Source: Gemmatimonadaceae bacterium (lineage in GTDB: Bacteria > Gemmatimonadota > Gemmatimonadetes > Gemmatimonadales > Gemmatimonadaceae). Taken from it: a DNA stretch of 64,000 nucleotides. A model generated the notes under the pieces. The model was not told the origin of the DNA. It did no database searches and saw nothing but the letters and a program-made list of their open reading frames with translations. The translations under genes were made by a program, and so were the position numbers. Below, in pieces: positions 17,978 to 27,631 of this stretch (positions are counted from its first letter, which is position 1; every line of letters begins with the position of its first letter). Location: the NCBI GenBank assembly GCA_036003045.1, contig DASYSS010000059.1, forward strand, positions 58,283 to 122,282, given 5' to 3'.

Positions 17978-18922
17978 TTACGTCGGCGGCGCCGAGGTCC
18001 TGACCCGTCCGACCACGATGGTAATGTTGTCCGATCCGCCGCGTTCCAGCGCGAGCTCCAACAACGCGCGGCAGAGCTGCTCCGACGACTCGAGGCCGAG
18101 TATGTGCTGTTCGATCTCGCGATCGCTGATGTGCTTGGTGAGACCGTCGCTGCACAGCAGTACGACCGGGCGGTCGCCGCGCACATCGATGCGTGTCACG
18201 ACCGGGACAGCGGTGGATCCGCCGATGGCGCTCGACAGCACATGCGTATACGGCGACTTGGCCGCCTTGTCAGGCGTCAGCACGCCTTGATCGACGAGAT
18301 CTTGCGCGACAGTCTGGTCGCGCGTGATCTGGCGCATCGTGCCGTTGCAACAGAAATACGCGCGGCTGTCGCCGACTTGAAGCACGTAGAGCCAGGGCCA
18401 GACCACGATCCCGAAGGTCAGCGTCGTCGCCATGCGTCCGTCGCCGCGAATCGCGGATTCGACCGACACCGTCTCGTGGGCATTCGTCGCCGCCGCGCGG
18501 AGCGCGTCGAGGAACAGCTTGTCGTCCGTGGCGCCGGCCGCGTGGTAGCAGCGCAACGTCGATGAGACGTACGCGGTGACCGTTTCGGCCGCCAACTGGC
18601 TCGCCGCGGCTCCGCCGGTTTGACCGCCGACGCCGTCGGCAACGAGCAACACGGTCGCCAAACGCTGGCCGCGCAATGGCAGACGGTCGGCATGGACGAG
18701 GTTCGTACCGTGCACGTGGACTTCCGGGTGCACCGTGCCGACGAAAAAGTGATCCTGGTTTTCAGCGCGAACTTTTCCCGGGTGTGTGATCCCGAAAAGG
18801 TCCAACGCGCTGTCCGTCGGCCTCATGCCATATTCGTCGGTCGACGCGACCGTTTCGACCGTCTGTACTGCAGGGGCGGATCGCGGCGTCCGCACGGGCG
18901 CAAAGAGCTGGGAAAGCTTCAT
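17978..18922 (-). CDS. PP2C-type protein phosphatase
   Basis: 314 residues from ATG 18922 with an excellent Shine-Dalgarno (GGGGGGAGG, 5 nt spacer). The PPM/PP2C fold is shown by VRAENQDHFFVG near 55, VADGVGGQTGG near 95, GDGRMATTLTF, LQVGDSRAYF near 190, LCSDGLTKHI near 252, and GGSDNITIVV at the C-terminus; the metal-binding Asp residues of each motif are present. It removes phosphate from Ser/Thr, most often opposing Hanks-type kinases; no kinase is in the window. No membrane segment, so cytoplasmic. Confidence 0.93.
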   Translation of the reverse strand: MKLSQLFAPVRTPRSAPAVQTVETVASTDEYGMRPTDSALDLFGITHPGKVRAENQDHFFVGTVHPEVHVHGTNLVHADRLPLRGQRLATVLLVADGVGGQTGGAAASQLAAETVTAYVSSTLRCYHAAGATDDKLFLDALRAAATNAHETVSVESAIRGDGRMATTLTFGIVVWPWLYVLQVGDSRAYFCCNGTMRQITRDQTVAQDLVDQGVLTPDKAAKSPYTHVLSSAIGGSTAVPVVTRIDVRGDRPVVLLCSDGLTKHISDREIEQHILGLESSEQLCRALLELALERGGSDNITIVVGRVRTSAPPT

Positions 18923-19016
18923 CAGACCTCCCCCCGACACATCACGGCGAATCCCAACGTGAGCCATAACAACGATGGCTCTGCCCCCCGCAAAGAGCAA
19001 ATGCCGACGCCAGGGG

Positions 19017-19115
19017 CTAGTCGCCGCGCAACGCGACGGTCGGGTCGACCCGCACGGCTCGCTTCGCCGGGAGATAGCACGCGAGCGCCACCATCGGGCC
19101 GTCGACCATCGTCAT
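19017..19115 (-). pseudogene. Relic: C-terminal tail of a MacB/ADOP-like permease
   Basis: The minus strand from 19115 to the TAG at 19017-19019 encodes 32 residues ending LPAKRAVRVDPTVALRGD. This is the conserved cytoplasmic tail of FtsX/MacB-type permeases; the intact permease at 59503-61899 ends LVPARLSASVDPIVALRAE. Nothing upstream on that strand belongs to the family: the 19169 amidohydrolase begins 54 bp away on the other strand. It is therefore a truncated leftover, evidence that a permease gene once lay here and was replaced or deleted. Confidence 0.7.
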
Positions 19116-19168
19116 GACTCGGGTGCCCGTCCTGGCGACCAAACGGGTTGCGCGACACCGTTAGGCCC

Positions 19169-20494
19169 ATGAACCGACTCGTCATCTCGTCCGTCGCCAT
19201 TCTCGCCCTGGGCCGGGCCGGCGCCCAGCAGCCGGATCCCGGACTCCTGTCGACGATTCGCGCCATCAAGGCGATCGACAACCACTCGCACCCGCCGGCG
19301 CTCACGAGTCCAGGCCAGAAGGACGACGACTTCGACGCGCTGCCCTGCGATCCGCTCGAGCCGACCGAACCGGCGCTCACGACGCGGCCTGACAACCCGC
19401 GGTATCTCGCCGCATGGAAAGCGCTTTACGGCTACAAGTACGGCGACGCCGATTCCGCACATGTGCGCGAACTACTCGCCGCGAAGCAGCGGGTGAAGGC
19501 TGCGCAGGGAGACCGGTATCCGTCGTGGGTGCTCGAGAAGCTGGGCATTCAGACGGAGCTCGCCAATCGCGTCGCTATGGGCCGCGGGATCGTCGCACCG
19601 GGATTCAGGTGGGTGCCCTTCGTCGACGCCCTGCTCTTTCCGCTCGACAACAGCGGCGTCGCGAAATACACGCCGGACAGGAAAATCTTCTTTGGACGTG
19701 AAGAGTCGCTGCTCAGGCGATACATGTCGGCGATCAACGTCACTCGCCGGCCCGCGACGCTCGACGCGTATCTCTCGCAGGTCGTGACGCCGACCCTCGA
19801 GCGGCTCAAGCGCGAAGGGGCGGTCGCGATCAAGTATGAAGCGGCCTATCTGCGACCGCTGAACTTCACGCGCGGCGACAAGGCCGCCGCCGACCGAGTG
19901 TACACGCGCTACACGAACGCCGGCGTCCCCACCGATGCCGAGTACACGGCGGTCGAGGACGTCGTGTTCCACCACATCGCCGTCGAGGCGGGCCGGCTCG
20001 GCCTGCCGGTGCACATTCACACCGGCTACGGTTGCGGCGGCTACTTCGAGATCGCGGGCTCGAATCCGCTCCTGCTCGAGCCGATTCTCGACGACGCGAC
20101 GCTCCGCAAGACGAAGTTCGTGCTGCTGCACGGCGGAGCCGGACCGTTCTCGAAGGAGATCGCCCCACTCCTCATGAAGCCGAACGTCTATGCCGATTTT
20201 TCGGAGCAGACGTGGCTTCTGCCCACGCGCGAGCTCGCTCGCACGATTCGCTACTGGCTCGAGTGGTATCCGGAGAAGGTGCTCTTCGGGACCGATCTCT
20301 CGCCCGGCGTTTCGCCGGCGATCGATTGGGAGGAGATCGGTTGGCAGACCACGACTTCGGCTCGCGATGCGCTGGCAATCGCGCTCACCGAAATGGTGAA
20401 CGAAGGAGAGATCACGAAACCCCGCGCGACGGAGATCGCGAAGATGGTCATGCGCGGCAATGCCCTTCGGTTGTATGGGTGGCCCGATCGGTAG
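19169..20494 (+). CDS. Secreted metal-dependent amidohydrolase
   Basis: 441 residues from ATG 19169, giving a signal peptide MNRLVISSVAILALGRAGAQ. TIM-barrel amidohydrolase marks: HxH in IKAIDNHSHPP near 36, a Lys strand in VAIKYEAAY near 222, His in VHIHTGYGCGG near 285, LLHGGAGPF near 325, and the terminal Asp in FGTDLSPGV near 380. This fits the amidohydrolase-related (PF04909) class that hydrolyses or decarboxylates small organic substrates with a bound metal. Substrate unknown. It reads in the same direction as the BNR protein 168 bp downstream. Confidence 0.85.
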   Translation: MNRLVISSVAILALGRAGAQQPDPGLLSTIRAIKAIDNHSHPPALTSPGQKDDDFDALPCDPLEPTEPALTTRPDNPRYLAAWKALYGYKYGDADSAHVRELLAAKQRVKAAQGDRYPSWVLEKLGIQTELANRVAMGRGIVAPGFRWVPFVDALLFPLDNSGVAKYTPDRKIFFGREESLLRRYMSAINVTRRPATLDAYLSQVVTPTLERLKREGAVAIKYEAAYLRPLNFTRGDKAAADRVYTRYTNAGVPTDAEYTAVEDVVFHHIAVEAGRLGLPVHIHTGYGCGGYFEIAGSNPLLLEPILDDATLRKTKFVLLHGGAGPFSKEIAPLLMKPNVYADFSEQTWLLPTRELARTIRYWLEWYPEKVLFGTDLSPGVSPAIDWEEIGWQTTTSARDALAIALTEMVNEGEITKPRATEIAKMVMRGNALRLYGWPDR

Positions 20495-20520
20495 CCAGAG
20501 CTGCGATGCGCGCCCCCGAT

Positions 20521-20541
20521 GGCGACGAAGAAAAATTCAAC
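20521..20541 (+). repeat. Possible truncated tip of the hairpin repeat
   Basis: GAAGAAAAATTCAAC at 20527-20541, preceded by GGCGAC, matches the outer end of the repeat seen at 3261 and 25455 (GAAGAAAATTCAAC) with one extra A. The core GCAGATGACGCAG is absent. It sits alone in a 168-bp intergenic space. It may be a remnant, or chance. Confidence 0.35.
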
Positions 20542-20662
20542 CTTTCCGACCCCGATAGCGTGGCTCGCGTGGGGGTGGTGGCTCGTCGACAAGTGTATGT
20601 CCCGAGGGTAGCTTAGCCCGGTCTCGGGAAGCCGAACCGAACTCCCCCACCCCACCTGGATC

Positions 20663-23600
20663 ATGATTCGCACAAGCCGAGTCGTCGGCGTGGCCATGCT
20701 GTTCGCATCCGCCGCGGCCGCACAAGCGCCAGCCGCATCCAAGCCGTTCGAGCTCGACTCCCTCACGATCGCCGGGTTCCGGTGGCGGAACATCGGACCC
20801 GCGAACACGATGGGCCGTATCTCCGACGTGACTGGAATTCCGTCGCCGTCGAAGACCTTCTTCGCCGCGGCCGCCGCGGGCGGTATCTGGAAATCGACGA
20901 ACAACGGCGTCACCTGGCGGCCGGTCTTCGACAACCAGCGCGTCATCTCGATGGGCATGCTCGCCATCGCGCCGAGCGACACGATGCAGGTGTGGGCCGG
21001 GACCGGCGAGCCGAACTCACGCAACACGATTTCCCCCGGCGGCGGGATCTACAAATCGACCGACGGCGGAATCACCTGGAAGCTGATGGGCCTGGAGAAG
21101 ACGCAGGCGATCGGCCGCATCGCAGTTCACCCGACGAACCCGAACATCGTCTACGTCGCCGCGCTCGGGGCGCCGTGGAACGCGAATCCGGAGCGCGGTC
21201 TCTACAAGACCGAAGACGGTGGTCAGACGTGGCAGCTCATCAAGTTCATCTCGGACAAGGCCGGTTTTGTCGACGTCGCGCTCGATCCGTCGAACCCGAA
21301 CACAGTGTATGCGTCGAGCTGGCAGCGAGTGCGTGGGCCGTACTTCCTGAATTCGGGCGGCCCGGGATCGGCGCTCTGGAAATCGACCGACGCGGGAAAG
21401 ACGTGGACCGAGATCAAGGGCGGTGGCTTCCCCGAGACGACGAAGGGACGCATCGGCATCTCGGTGTCGCTCTCGAATCCGCAGACCATTTACACGATGG
21501 TCGAGGCGGACACGGTGCCGAATCCGAAACCCGAAAAGGGTAAGCCCGCCGCGAAGTCGCCGACGGGTCTCTACCGGTCGAACGACGGCGGCGCGACGTG
21601 GACCCGCACGAATGATCAGGACACGCGGCCGTTTTACTACTCGCAGGTTCGCGTGCATCCGAAGAATCCCGAGCGCGTGTACTGGTCGTCCACGCCGGTG
21701 CTCGTGTCGAACGACGGCGGCAAGACAGTCATCAACGCGACGAACGGCATTCACGTCGATCACCACGCCATGTGGATCGATCCGGTGGACCCCGACCGGA
21801 TGATCGTCGGCGACGACGGCGGCGTCTCGATCTCATTCGATCAAGGCGGCACGTACATGTTCGCGAACATGTTCGCCGTCGGGCAGCTCTACAACATCAG
21901 TTACGACTTCCAGGTCCCGTACCGCGTGTGCGGCGGACTGCAGGACAACGGCTCGTGGTGCGGGCCGAGCCGGCGACGGCAGGGGCCGATCACGAACGCC
22001 ATGTGGTTCACGGTCGGCGGCGGCGACGGGTTCGTTACCCAGCAGGATCCGACCGATCCGAACACGATATACGCCGAATCGCAGGGCGGCGCGATCGTGC
22101 GGCTCAACTACGCGACGGGACAGAGCTCCTTTCTCGTGAAGCCGCAGTATCGCCAGCGCTACGACATGTACGAGGACTCCGTGCTCATCGAGCGCGGCGA
22201 CACCGCGGCGGCGCAGTCGGGCGCGCAGAAGAAAGCGATCGCCGACATCCGCTCGCGCCAGAAGGCCGACTCGGCGGCGCTCGACCTCCGCTTTAATTGG
22301 AATACGCCCTACCTCATCTCGCCGCACAATTCGTCGACATTGTACGTCGGGGGAAATCGTGTTTTGAAATCGACGAAGCGCGGCGACGATCTCTTTCCGA
22401 TCTCGCCCGACCTGAGCACGGCCGACACAGTGAAGATCCGCGTGTCCACGCGAACGACGGGCGGCATCACGAACGACGCGACCGGCGCCGAGACGTACTG
22501 CACAGTCGTCTCGTTGAATGAATCGCCGATCCGCGCGGGGATTCTCTTTGCCGGAACGGACGACGGCCGTCTGTGGGTGACGAGGAACGACGGCGGCACG
22601 TGGGAAGAGCTCACGGCACACGTGACCGGCGTGCCCGCGGGCACATACATCACTCGCATCGAGCCGTCGCCGCACGATTCGATGACGTTCTTCGTGACGT
22701 ACGACAATCATCGCAACGGGGACTACAAGCCGTACGTCTTTGTCACTCGCGATTTCGGGAAGACGTTCACATCAATTGCGGCGAATCTGCCAGTGGGCGG
22801 TCCGGACTACGTGCACGTCATTCGGCAGGATCTCGTCAACAAGGATCTGCTCTTCTTGGGCACCGACGTCGGCGCGTATGTCTCGGTAAACGGCGGGCAG
22901 TCGTGGCAGCGATTCATGACGGGGCTGCCCACGGTCCCCGTGCACGATCTGCGGATTCATCCTCGCGACCACGAGATCATCGCGGCGACGCACGGACGAG
23001 GCATCTGGATCGCCGACATTTCGGCGCTGGAGCAGATCAACGAAAAAGTGATGGCGGAGGACGCGCATCTCTTCTCGTCGCCGACGGCGTTCCAATTCGG
23101 CGATCCGCCCGTCGAGGGTCAGTCGCAGGGCCATCTCGTATTCGCGGCGTCGAGTCCGCCGTACGGCGCCGTGATCACGTATCGCCTCGCGGCACGCCAG
23201 GCGCAGCAGCGGATCGCGATCCTCGACGCGGCCGGCGACACGATGCAGGTGCTCAACGGTCCCGGAGCGGCGGGCGTCAACCGCGTCGCGTGGGCGTTCG
23301 GCGGCAAACCCGCGCCGCGCCGCGCGCTCGGCGCGGTGCAGAAACGCGACTCCGCGCTCCAAATGAATCGCATCGTCTTCGTGCTCGACTCGCTCGACAA
23401 GGCCGGCGCGAATCAGATGATGACGGGCATGATGCGGCAGCTGGTGCGCACGGGAGACTTCTCACCGATCGCCGCGCTCTTCACCGGCCGAGGCGGTGGA
23501 GCGCCCGGCTTCGGCGCGCCGCCTCCCTGGAATCCGCGGCCCGGTGAGCAGGCGACAGGCGCCGCCGCTGCGGGCGGTGGACGCGGTGGTGCGGCGCCGG

Positions 23601-23935
23601 CCGCGCAAGCAGGAGGGCCGGCCGGAGCGCCAGGCGCGGCACCGACTGCGGCTCCGGGTGCGGCCAACGCAGCAGCGGCTCCAACGGCAGCGCCGGCGGC
23701 GATGCCGGATCCATCCGTAATGCAGCAATGGGCACCGCTGTTCAACATTCCCGGCCGTCCGCCGGCCGGCGGATTCGGATTGAACTTTTTGCAGACGCTG
23801 GGCTTCGGCGATCCGACGGCGGCTTTCTTCGGCGGCGCGGGCAGTAGCGTCGCGGCGGGTGATTACGTCGCGGTCATGACCGTGAACGGCAAGACGCTCC
23901 GACAGAAAATCCGCGTCGAGAAGCCGAATCAATAG
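20663..23935 (+). CDS. Secreted sortilin/BNR-repeat beta-propeller protein
   Basis: 1090 residues from ATG 20663 with a signal peptide (VVGVAMLFASAAAAQAPA). The body is a chain of VPS10/BNR-like blades: repeated S(T/N)DGG.TW signatures (KSTNNGVTW, KSTDGGITW, KTEDGGQTW, KSTDAGKTW, RSNDGGATW, RNDGGTWEE) plus the ATHGRGIWIAD closing blade. Such proteins are abundant in Gemmatimonadota, Acidobacteriota and Bacteroidota; their substrates are mostly unknown. Residues ~945-1020 are a low-complexity Ala/Pro/Gly insertion between the propeller and a short C-terminal beta domain that ends GKTLRQKIRVEKPNQ. It is probably extracellular or periplasmic. Confidence 0.9.
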   Translation: MIRTSRVVGVAMLFASAAAAQAPAASKPFELDSLTIAGFRWRNIGPANTMGRISDVTGIPSPSKTFFAAAAAGGIWKSTNNGVTWRPVFDNQRVISMGMLAIAPSDTMQVWAGTGEPNSRNTISPGGGIYKSTDGGITWKLMGLEKTQAIGRIAVHPTNPNIVYVAALGAPWNANPERGLYKTEDGGQTWQLIKFISDKAGFVDVALDPSNPNTVYASSWQRVRGPYFLNSGGPGSALWKSTDAGKTWTEIKGGGFPETTKGRIGISVSLSNPQTIYTMVEADTVPNPKPEKGKPAAKSPTGLYRSNDGGATWTRTNDQDTRPFYYSQVRVHPKNPERVYWSSTPVLVSNDGGKTVINATNGIHVDHHAMWIDPVDPDRMIVGDDGGVSISFDQGGTYMFANMFAVGQLYNISYDFQVPYRVCGGLQDNGSWCGPSRRRQGPITNAMWFTVGGGDGFVTQQDPTDPNTIYAESQGGAIVRLNYATGQSSFLVKPQYRQRYDMYEDSVLIERGDTAAAQSGAQKKAIADIRSRQKADSAALDLRFNWNTPYLISPHNSSTLYVGGNRVLKSTKRGDDLFPISPDLSTADTVKIRVSTRTTGGITNDATGAETYCTVVSLNESPIRAGILFAGTDDGRLWVTRNDGGTWEELTAHVTGVPAGTYITRIEPSPHDSMTFFVTYDNHRNGDYKPYVFVTRDFGKTFTSIAANLPVGGPDYVHVIRQDLVNKDLLFLGTDVGAYVSVNGGQSWQRFMTGLPTVPVHDLRIHPRDHEIIAATHGRGIWIADISALEQINEKVMAEDAHLFSSPTAFQFGDPPVEGQSQGHLVFAASSPPYGAVITYRLAARQAQQRIAILDAAGDTMQVLNGPGAAGVNRVAWAFGGKPAPRRALGAVQKRDSALQMNRIVFVLDSLDKAGANQMMTGMMRQLVRTGDFSPIAALFTGRGGGAPGFGAPPPWNPRPGEQATGAAAAGGGRGGAAPAAQAGGPAGAPGAAPTAAPGAANAAAAPTAAPAAMPDPSVMQQWAPLFNIPGRPPAGGFGLNFLQTLGFGDPTAAFFGGAGSSVAAGDYVAVMTVNGKTLRQKIRVEKPNQ

Positions 23936-23970
23936 GTCGAGTGCCGCGCGCCGTACGAGCCACGGTTGGC

Positions 23971-24030
23971 GGCGAAAACGAATTCAACCCAGATGGACCC
24001 AGACTTGAAGAGCGATTGACGCAGATGACT
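23971..24030 (+). repeat. Hairpin repeat copy B, degenerate
   Basis: GGCGAAAACGAATTCAACC at 23971-23989, then CAGATGG-ACCCAGACTTGAAG, aligns with the left arm of copies A, C and D with several substitutions; GACGCAGATGA follows at 24018-24028. No inner stem is preserved. It lies between the stop of the BNR protein and the convergent esterase gene. Confidence 0.6.
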
Positions 24031-24089
24031 GAAATGGGGGTGTGGACTTTCTCGCCCGGCGGAAGTGGCCCGCTGAGGCAAGGCCTCGA

Positions 24090-25412
24090 CTACGGCAACG
24101 GTCTCACCGGGGCAGGCTCCCCGTGGAGTAGCGCGGCCAACCACGCCGCCGAGCGCGTCGTGAACGGCATGAGCTGCTCGGGCGTCGCCTGGTGGTTGTG
24201 CGGCGAGTCGATCATCGGAACCGCTTCCTTGGGACCGGCGATCTGGTTGAACGCCGTCCAGATGCCGATCGACGGCGCGACCTTGTCCAGGAAGCCCATC
24301 GCCAACATCGACGGCACGTGGATCCGCGACGCGAAGTTCACGACGTCGAAGTAGGGGGCGGTCTCCATCACGCGCGGATTCGCCGTGTCCCAGAACGGAT
24401 ACCCGGCGTCGCGGCCGTGAAGCGCGGCGGATGCGTCGGCCCCCGCCGGCACGTTCACGACGAGGGCGGTGATCTTCGAGTTCAGCGCCGCGGTGACGAG
24501 GCTCTGCTGGCCGCCCATGCTGATTCCGGTGGCGACGATCGTGTGGCCGTCCCACTCCGGCCGCGTGGCGATGAACTCGACCGCGCGATAGTCGCCGAGG
24601 TACATCTGCAGGAAGTAGTTGTGGTCGCGGTCGGTGTCGTTGATGCGCTGATACTCCTTGAGCATCTGCGGTAGCGCGTCGTAGAACTCCTGCGGCATGT
24701 CGCTCGGCACGTCGTGCGGCTCGACGTTCACCGCGAGCCAGCCCTCGGCCGCGCGGTCGGTGACCCACGGTTTCTCGAGTGGGTACGGCGGGCGGGCCCA
24801 CTGGAAGATCACGAGCGCGGGAAATTTTCCGGCGCGCTTGGGCCACGCCATTTGCCCGTACACGTGCGCGCCGCCGGCGTTGTCGAGTCGGAACGTCGCG
24901 TAGCTCACGCCGGCGACGCCGCTTTCTTTCGGTGTGACGACCGCGTTCATCGGCAGCTGGGCCAACCGGTCGAGCTTCGACTTCCAGAATTCGTCGAAGT
25001 CGGCGGGACGCGACGCGTCCGGTTGAATCTTCGTGGGATCGACCGCGGCGGCCAACGCGTACAGCCCCGGGCCGCCCGTGTGGTCGCTTCCGAAATCCTT
25101 CGTTCCCGCCGGCGGACGAATCTCGACTCGCACCATACCCGGCTCGCCGAGCGACGTCTCGATCTTCGCCGGGCCGCGAGAGAAGTCGATCGTGCCCGAC
25201 TTGATCGTCCGCTGTCCGTTCTCGGTGATCGTGTACGAATAGAGGCCCGGGGCGCCCTGCTGCTCGGGCGCGATCGCGATGGTCCACCCGACGGTCTGAT
25301 TGACGCGGTAGATGCCCGTCTTGGAATACGGTGTCGCGACGAGCTGTGCGCAGACAGGAACTGTCGCAATGGCCAGCGCGGCGACAGTGAGCCGTATCGA
25401 ATTAGCGATCAT
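24090..25412 (-). CDS. Secreted acetyl-xylan-esterase-like alpha/beta hydrolase (AXE1 family)
   Basis: 440 residues from ATG 25412 with a signal peptide (LTVAALAIATVPVCAQ). The N-terminal ~120 residues are a beta-rich domain, followed by FDEFWKSKLDRLAQLP, a hallmark of the AXE1/cephalosporin-C deacetylase family. Catalytic residues: Ser in GISMGGQQS near 286, Asp in GFLDKVAPS near 380, His in DSPHNHQ near 413. It would remove acetyl groups from polysaccharide side chains or small esters outside the cell. No other carbohydrate-active gene is near. Confidence 0.88.
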   Translation of the reverse strand: MIANSIRLTVAALAIATVPVCAQLVATPYSKTGIYRVNQTVGWTIAIAPEQQGAPGLYSYTITENGQRTIKSGTIDFSRGPAKIETSLGEPGMVRVEIRPPAGTKDFGSDHTGGPGLYALAAAVDPTKIQPDASRPADFDEFWKSKLDRLAQLPMNAVVTPKESGVAGVSYATFRLDNAGGAHVYGQMAWPKRAGKFPALVIFQWARPPYPLEKPWVTDRAAEGWLAVNVEPHDVPSDMPQEFYDALPQMLKEYQRINDTDRDHNYFLQMYLGDYRAVEFIATRPEWDGHTIVATGISMGGQQSLVTAALNSKITALVVNVPAGADASAALHGRDAGYPFWDTANPRVMETAPYFDVVNFASRIHVPSMLAMGFLDKVAPSIGIWTAFNQIAGPKEAVPMIDSPHNHQATPEQLMPFTTRSAAWLAALLHGEPAPVRPLP

Positions 25413-25454
25413 CGAAGCCGGATGGGATTCTGCCGCCGTTCAGCTACGATCAGC

Positions 25455-25583
25455 GGCGAAGAACAATTCAACGCAGATGAAAAAACAATCCCGCAGATGA
25501 AAAAGCGAGGACCTTTCGTCACGCCCTTCATCTGCGGGACCGCAGTTCCAGGTCCGCGTCATCTGCGTTCAATTTGTCTCGCC
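25455..25583 (+). repeat. Hairpin repeat copy C, complete nested inverted repeat
   Basis: 129 bp with two nested stems. Outer arms run from GGCGAAGAACAATTCAACGC at 25455 to the reverse complement ending GCC at 25583 (TCATCTGCG at 25559 onward). Inner arms are TCCCGCAGATGAA (25489-25501) and TTCATCTGCGGGA (25527-25539). The right half, read on the minus strand, carries the same order as copies A and D: TTCAACGCAGATGACGC-like core, GGAACT, CCCGCAGAT. It contains no gene and sits between two co-directional genes. Confidence 0.85.
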
Positions 25584-25607
25584 ATCAATCATGGCTCGCG
25601 TAGCTGC

Positions 25608-27521
25608 TTACGCCGCGCCCACCGTCTCTCCGCTCGGAATCGGACGGCTCGGCTGCACAGGCTCCTCCTCGACAAGGCTTACGATCCCGGTCTCGAGCCA
25701 CGAGTGCTCACCGCGCAACACCTGTTGCGCGACCTTGTACATCTGGGCGTCGTACTCGCCGTAAAACGCCGAGAAGAGTTGCTTCACCCGAACGCGGGCG
25801 GCGCGGCAGAAGAGATCCGCCAGCGCGATCGCGTCGCGGTTCCCCTGCTTCGCCAGCATCTGCGCGCGCACGCACGACGCGGCAATGGCGAACAGCTCGG
25901 CGCCGATGTCCACGGCCCGGAAGAGCACCAGTTGGCGCCGCTCGAGCTTCGGGCCGAGCCGAACCATCGCGTGGAAGATCGCGCGACCCAGCTTGCGCGT
26001 GTGCCGCTCGGCGAAGCGCATGTGCTTTGCAAGCGCGCCGAACTCGCCGAACGACCCCGGCATCTGGCCCGCGCCGAGCCACCGCGCCGGGTACCACGTC
26101 GGATAGAACTTCATCACGCGACCGAGCGCCGCTGCCTTCTCTTTTCCTGACGCGTTCTTGTCGACCAGCGCGAACGCCGTCTTGAAGTGGTGGTCTACCG
26201 CCTCGCGCGCGATGAACAGCCGCATGATCTCCGACGAGCCCTCGAAGATCAGGTTGATCCGCGTGTCGCGCATCGCCCGCTCGATTGGAATCGGGCGTTC
26301 CCCGCGCGCGCGGAGCGAGTCGGCCGTCTCGTAGCCGCGGCCGCCGCGGATCTGCAGCGCGTCGTCGACGATCCGCCAGCCGTGCTCCGTGTTGTACATC
26401 TTCGCGATGGCCGCCTCGAGACGGATGTCATAGTTCCCGCGCTCGGCGAGCCCCACTGTCAACCCGGCGATCGCTTCCATCGCGAACGTGTTCGCGGCCA
26501 TCATGCCGAGCTTTTGCGCCACCGCCTCGTGTTTGCCGATCGGAACGCCCCACTGCACGCGCTCCGCCGCCCACGTCCGCGACGCCTCGAGCAGCGCCTT
26601 GGCTCCGCCCGCCGCGCTCGCGGGAAGCGTGAGCCGGCCAGTGTTCAACGTCACCAGCGCGAGCTTGAGTCCTCTGCCCTCTTCCCAAAGAATGTTTTCG
26701 CGAGGGACTCGCACGCGGTTGAATCGAATGACGCCGTTCTCGATCGCCTTGAGGCCCATGAAGCGGCAGCGATGCACGACTTCGACACCGGGCCACGACG
26801 CCTCGACGATGAACGCGGTGATCTGTTTGCGCGTCTTTCCGTTCACGACGGCATCCGGCGTACGCGCCATCACGACGAACAACTCGGCGCGCGTCCCGTT
26901 CGTGCACCAGAGCTTCTCACCCTCGAGGATGTAATACTTCCCGTCGGGAGTCGGCTCGGCGTGCGTGCGCATGTTGGCCGGGTCCGAGCCGGCGTCGACC
27001 TCGGTGAGCGCGAACGCGCTGATCGCGCCCTTGGCGAGACGCGGAAAGTATTTCGCCTTCTGCGCGTCGTTGCCGAACAGCTTGAGCGGTTGCGGCAATC
27101 CGATCGATTGGTGCGCCGAGAGAAGAGCGGTGATCGACCCGTCCTTCGAGGTCACCATCGCCATCGCCTTCACATAACTCGAATACGAGAGGCCGAGCCC
27201 GCCGTACTCTCTCGGGATCTTGATCCCGAACGCGCCCATGCCGCGGAGCTCCTGGACGTACTCTTCGGGAATCTCACCCGTGCGGTCGATCATGTCGGAG
27301 TCGACCCGCTCCAGGAACTCGCGCAGCGCCTCGAAGAACGGCCGAGCGCGCTTCTCTTCATCGTGATCGTCCGGCGGATGCGGATGAATCAGGTCGAGTC
27401 GAAAGCGGCCGAGAAACATCTCCCGCACGAAGCTCGGCCCCGACCACTCGCTCTCGCGCGCCGCCTCCGCAACGTCTCGCGCCTCGCCTTCGGAGGCATG
27501 CGTGCTCGATTGATCTGACAT
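25608..27521 (-). CDS. Acyl-CoA dehydrogenase, large C-terminally extended type
   Basis: 637 residues from ATG 27521 (GGGAGAG upstream). The acyl-CoA dehydrogenase core is complete: [29 protein letters not shown] near 175, GEKLWCTNG, the RGGRGYET stretch near 405 and the [17 protein letters not shown] signature. A ~180-residue helical C-terminal extension makes it longer than short-chain enzymes, as in FadE-like/very-long-chain types. It oxidises acyl-CoA to enoyl-CoA with FAD, passing electrons to ETF. No other beta-oxidation gene is nearby. The SURF1 gene lies 110 bp upstream on the same strand. Confidence 0.92.
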   Translation of the reverse strand: MSDQSSTHASEGEARDVAEAARESEWSGPSFVREMFLGRFRLDLIHPHPPDDHDEEKRARPFFEALREFLERVDSDMIDRTGEIPEEYVQELRGMGAFGIKIPREYGGLGLSYSSYVKAMAMVTSKDGSITALLSAHQSIGLPQPLKLFGNDAQKAKYFPRLAKGAISAFALTEVDAGSDPANMRTHAEPTPDGKYYILEGEKLWCTNGTRAELFVVMARTPDAVVNGKTRKQITAFIVEASWPGVEVVHRCRFMGLKAIENGVIRFNRVRVPRENILWEEGRGLKLALVTLNTGRLTLPASAAGGAKALLEASRTWAAERVQWGVPIGKHEAVAQKLGMMAANTFAMEAIAGLTVGLAERGNYDIRLEAAIAKMYNTEHGWRIVDDALQIRGGRGYETADSLRARGERPIPIERAMRDTRINLIFEGSSEIMRLFIAREAVDHHFKTAFALVDKNASGKEKAAALGRVMKFYPTWYPARWLGAGQMPGSFGEFGALAKHMRFAERHTRKLGRAIFHAMVRLGPKLERRQLVLFRAVDIGAELFAIAASCVRAQMLAKQGNRDAIALADLFCRAARVRVKQLFSAFYGEYDAQMYKVAQQVLRGEHSWLETGIVSLVEEEPVQPSRPIPSGETVGAA

Positions 27522-27631
27522 TGGCTCTCCCGATCTACATCAAATATGCAACCAGTGTCCCAGCAGGAATCGGCGTCCGACCCGCGCCCTGGCCGGCTGA
27601 AGGGTTGGAACGGTTCATGGCAGCGCGAAGC

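Noticed and set aside
25455..25583. CRISPR-like array from repeated GCAGATGA units
   Set aside because: The units are inverted and nested rather than direct and evenly spaced, with no spacers and no cas genes.
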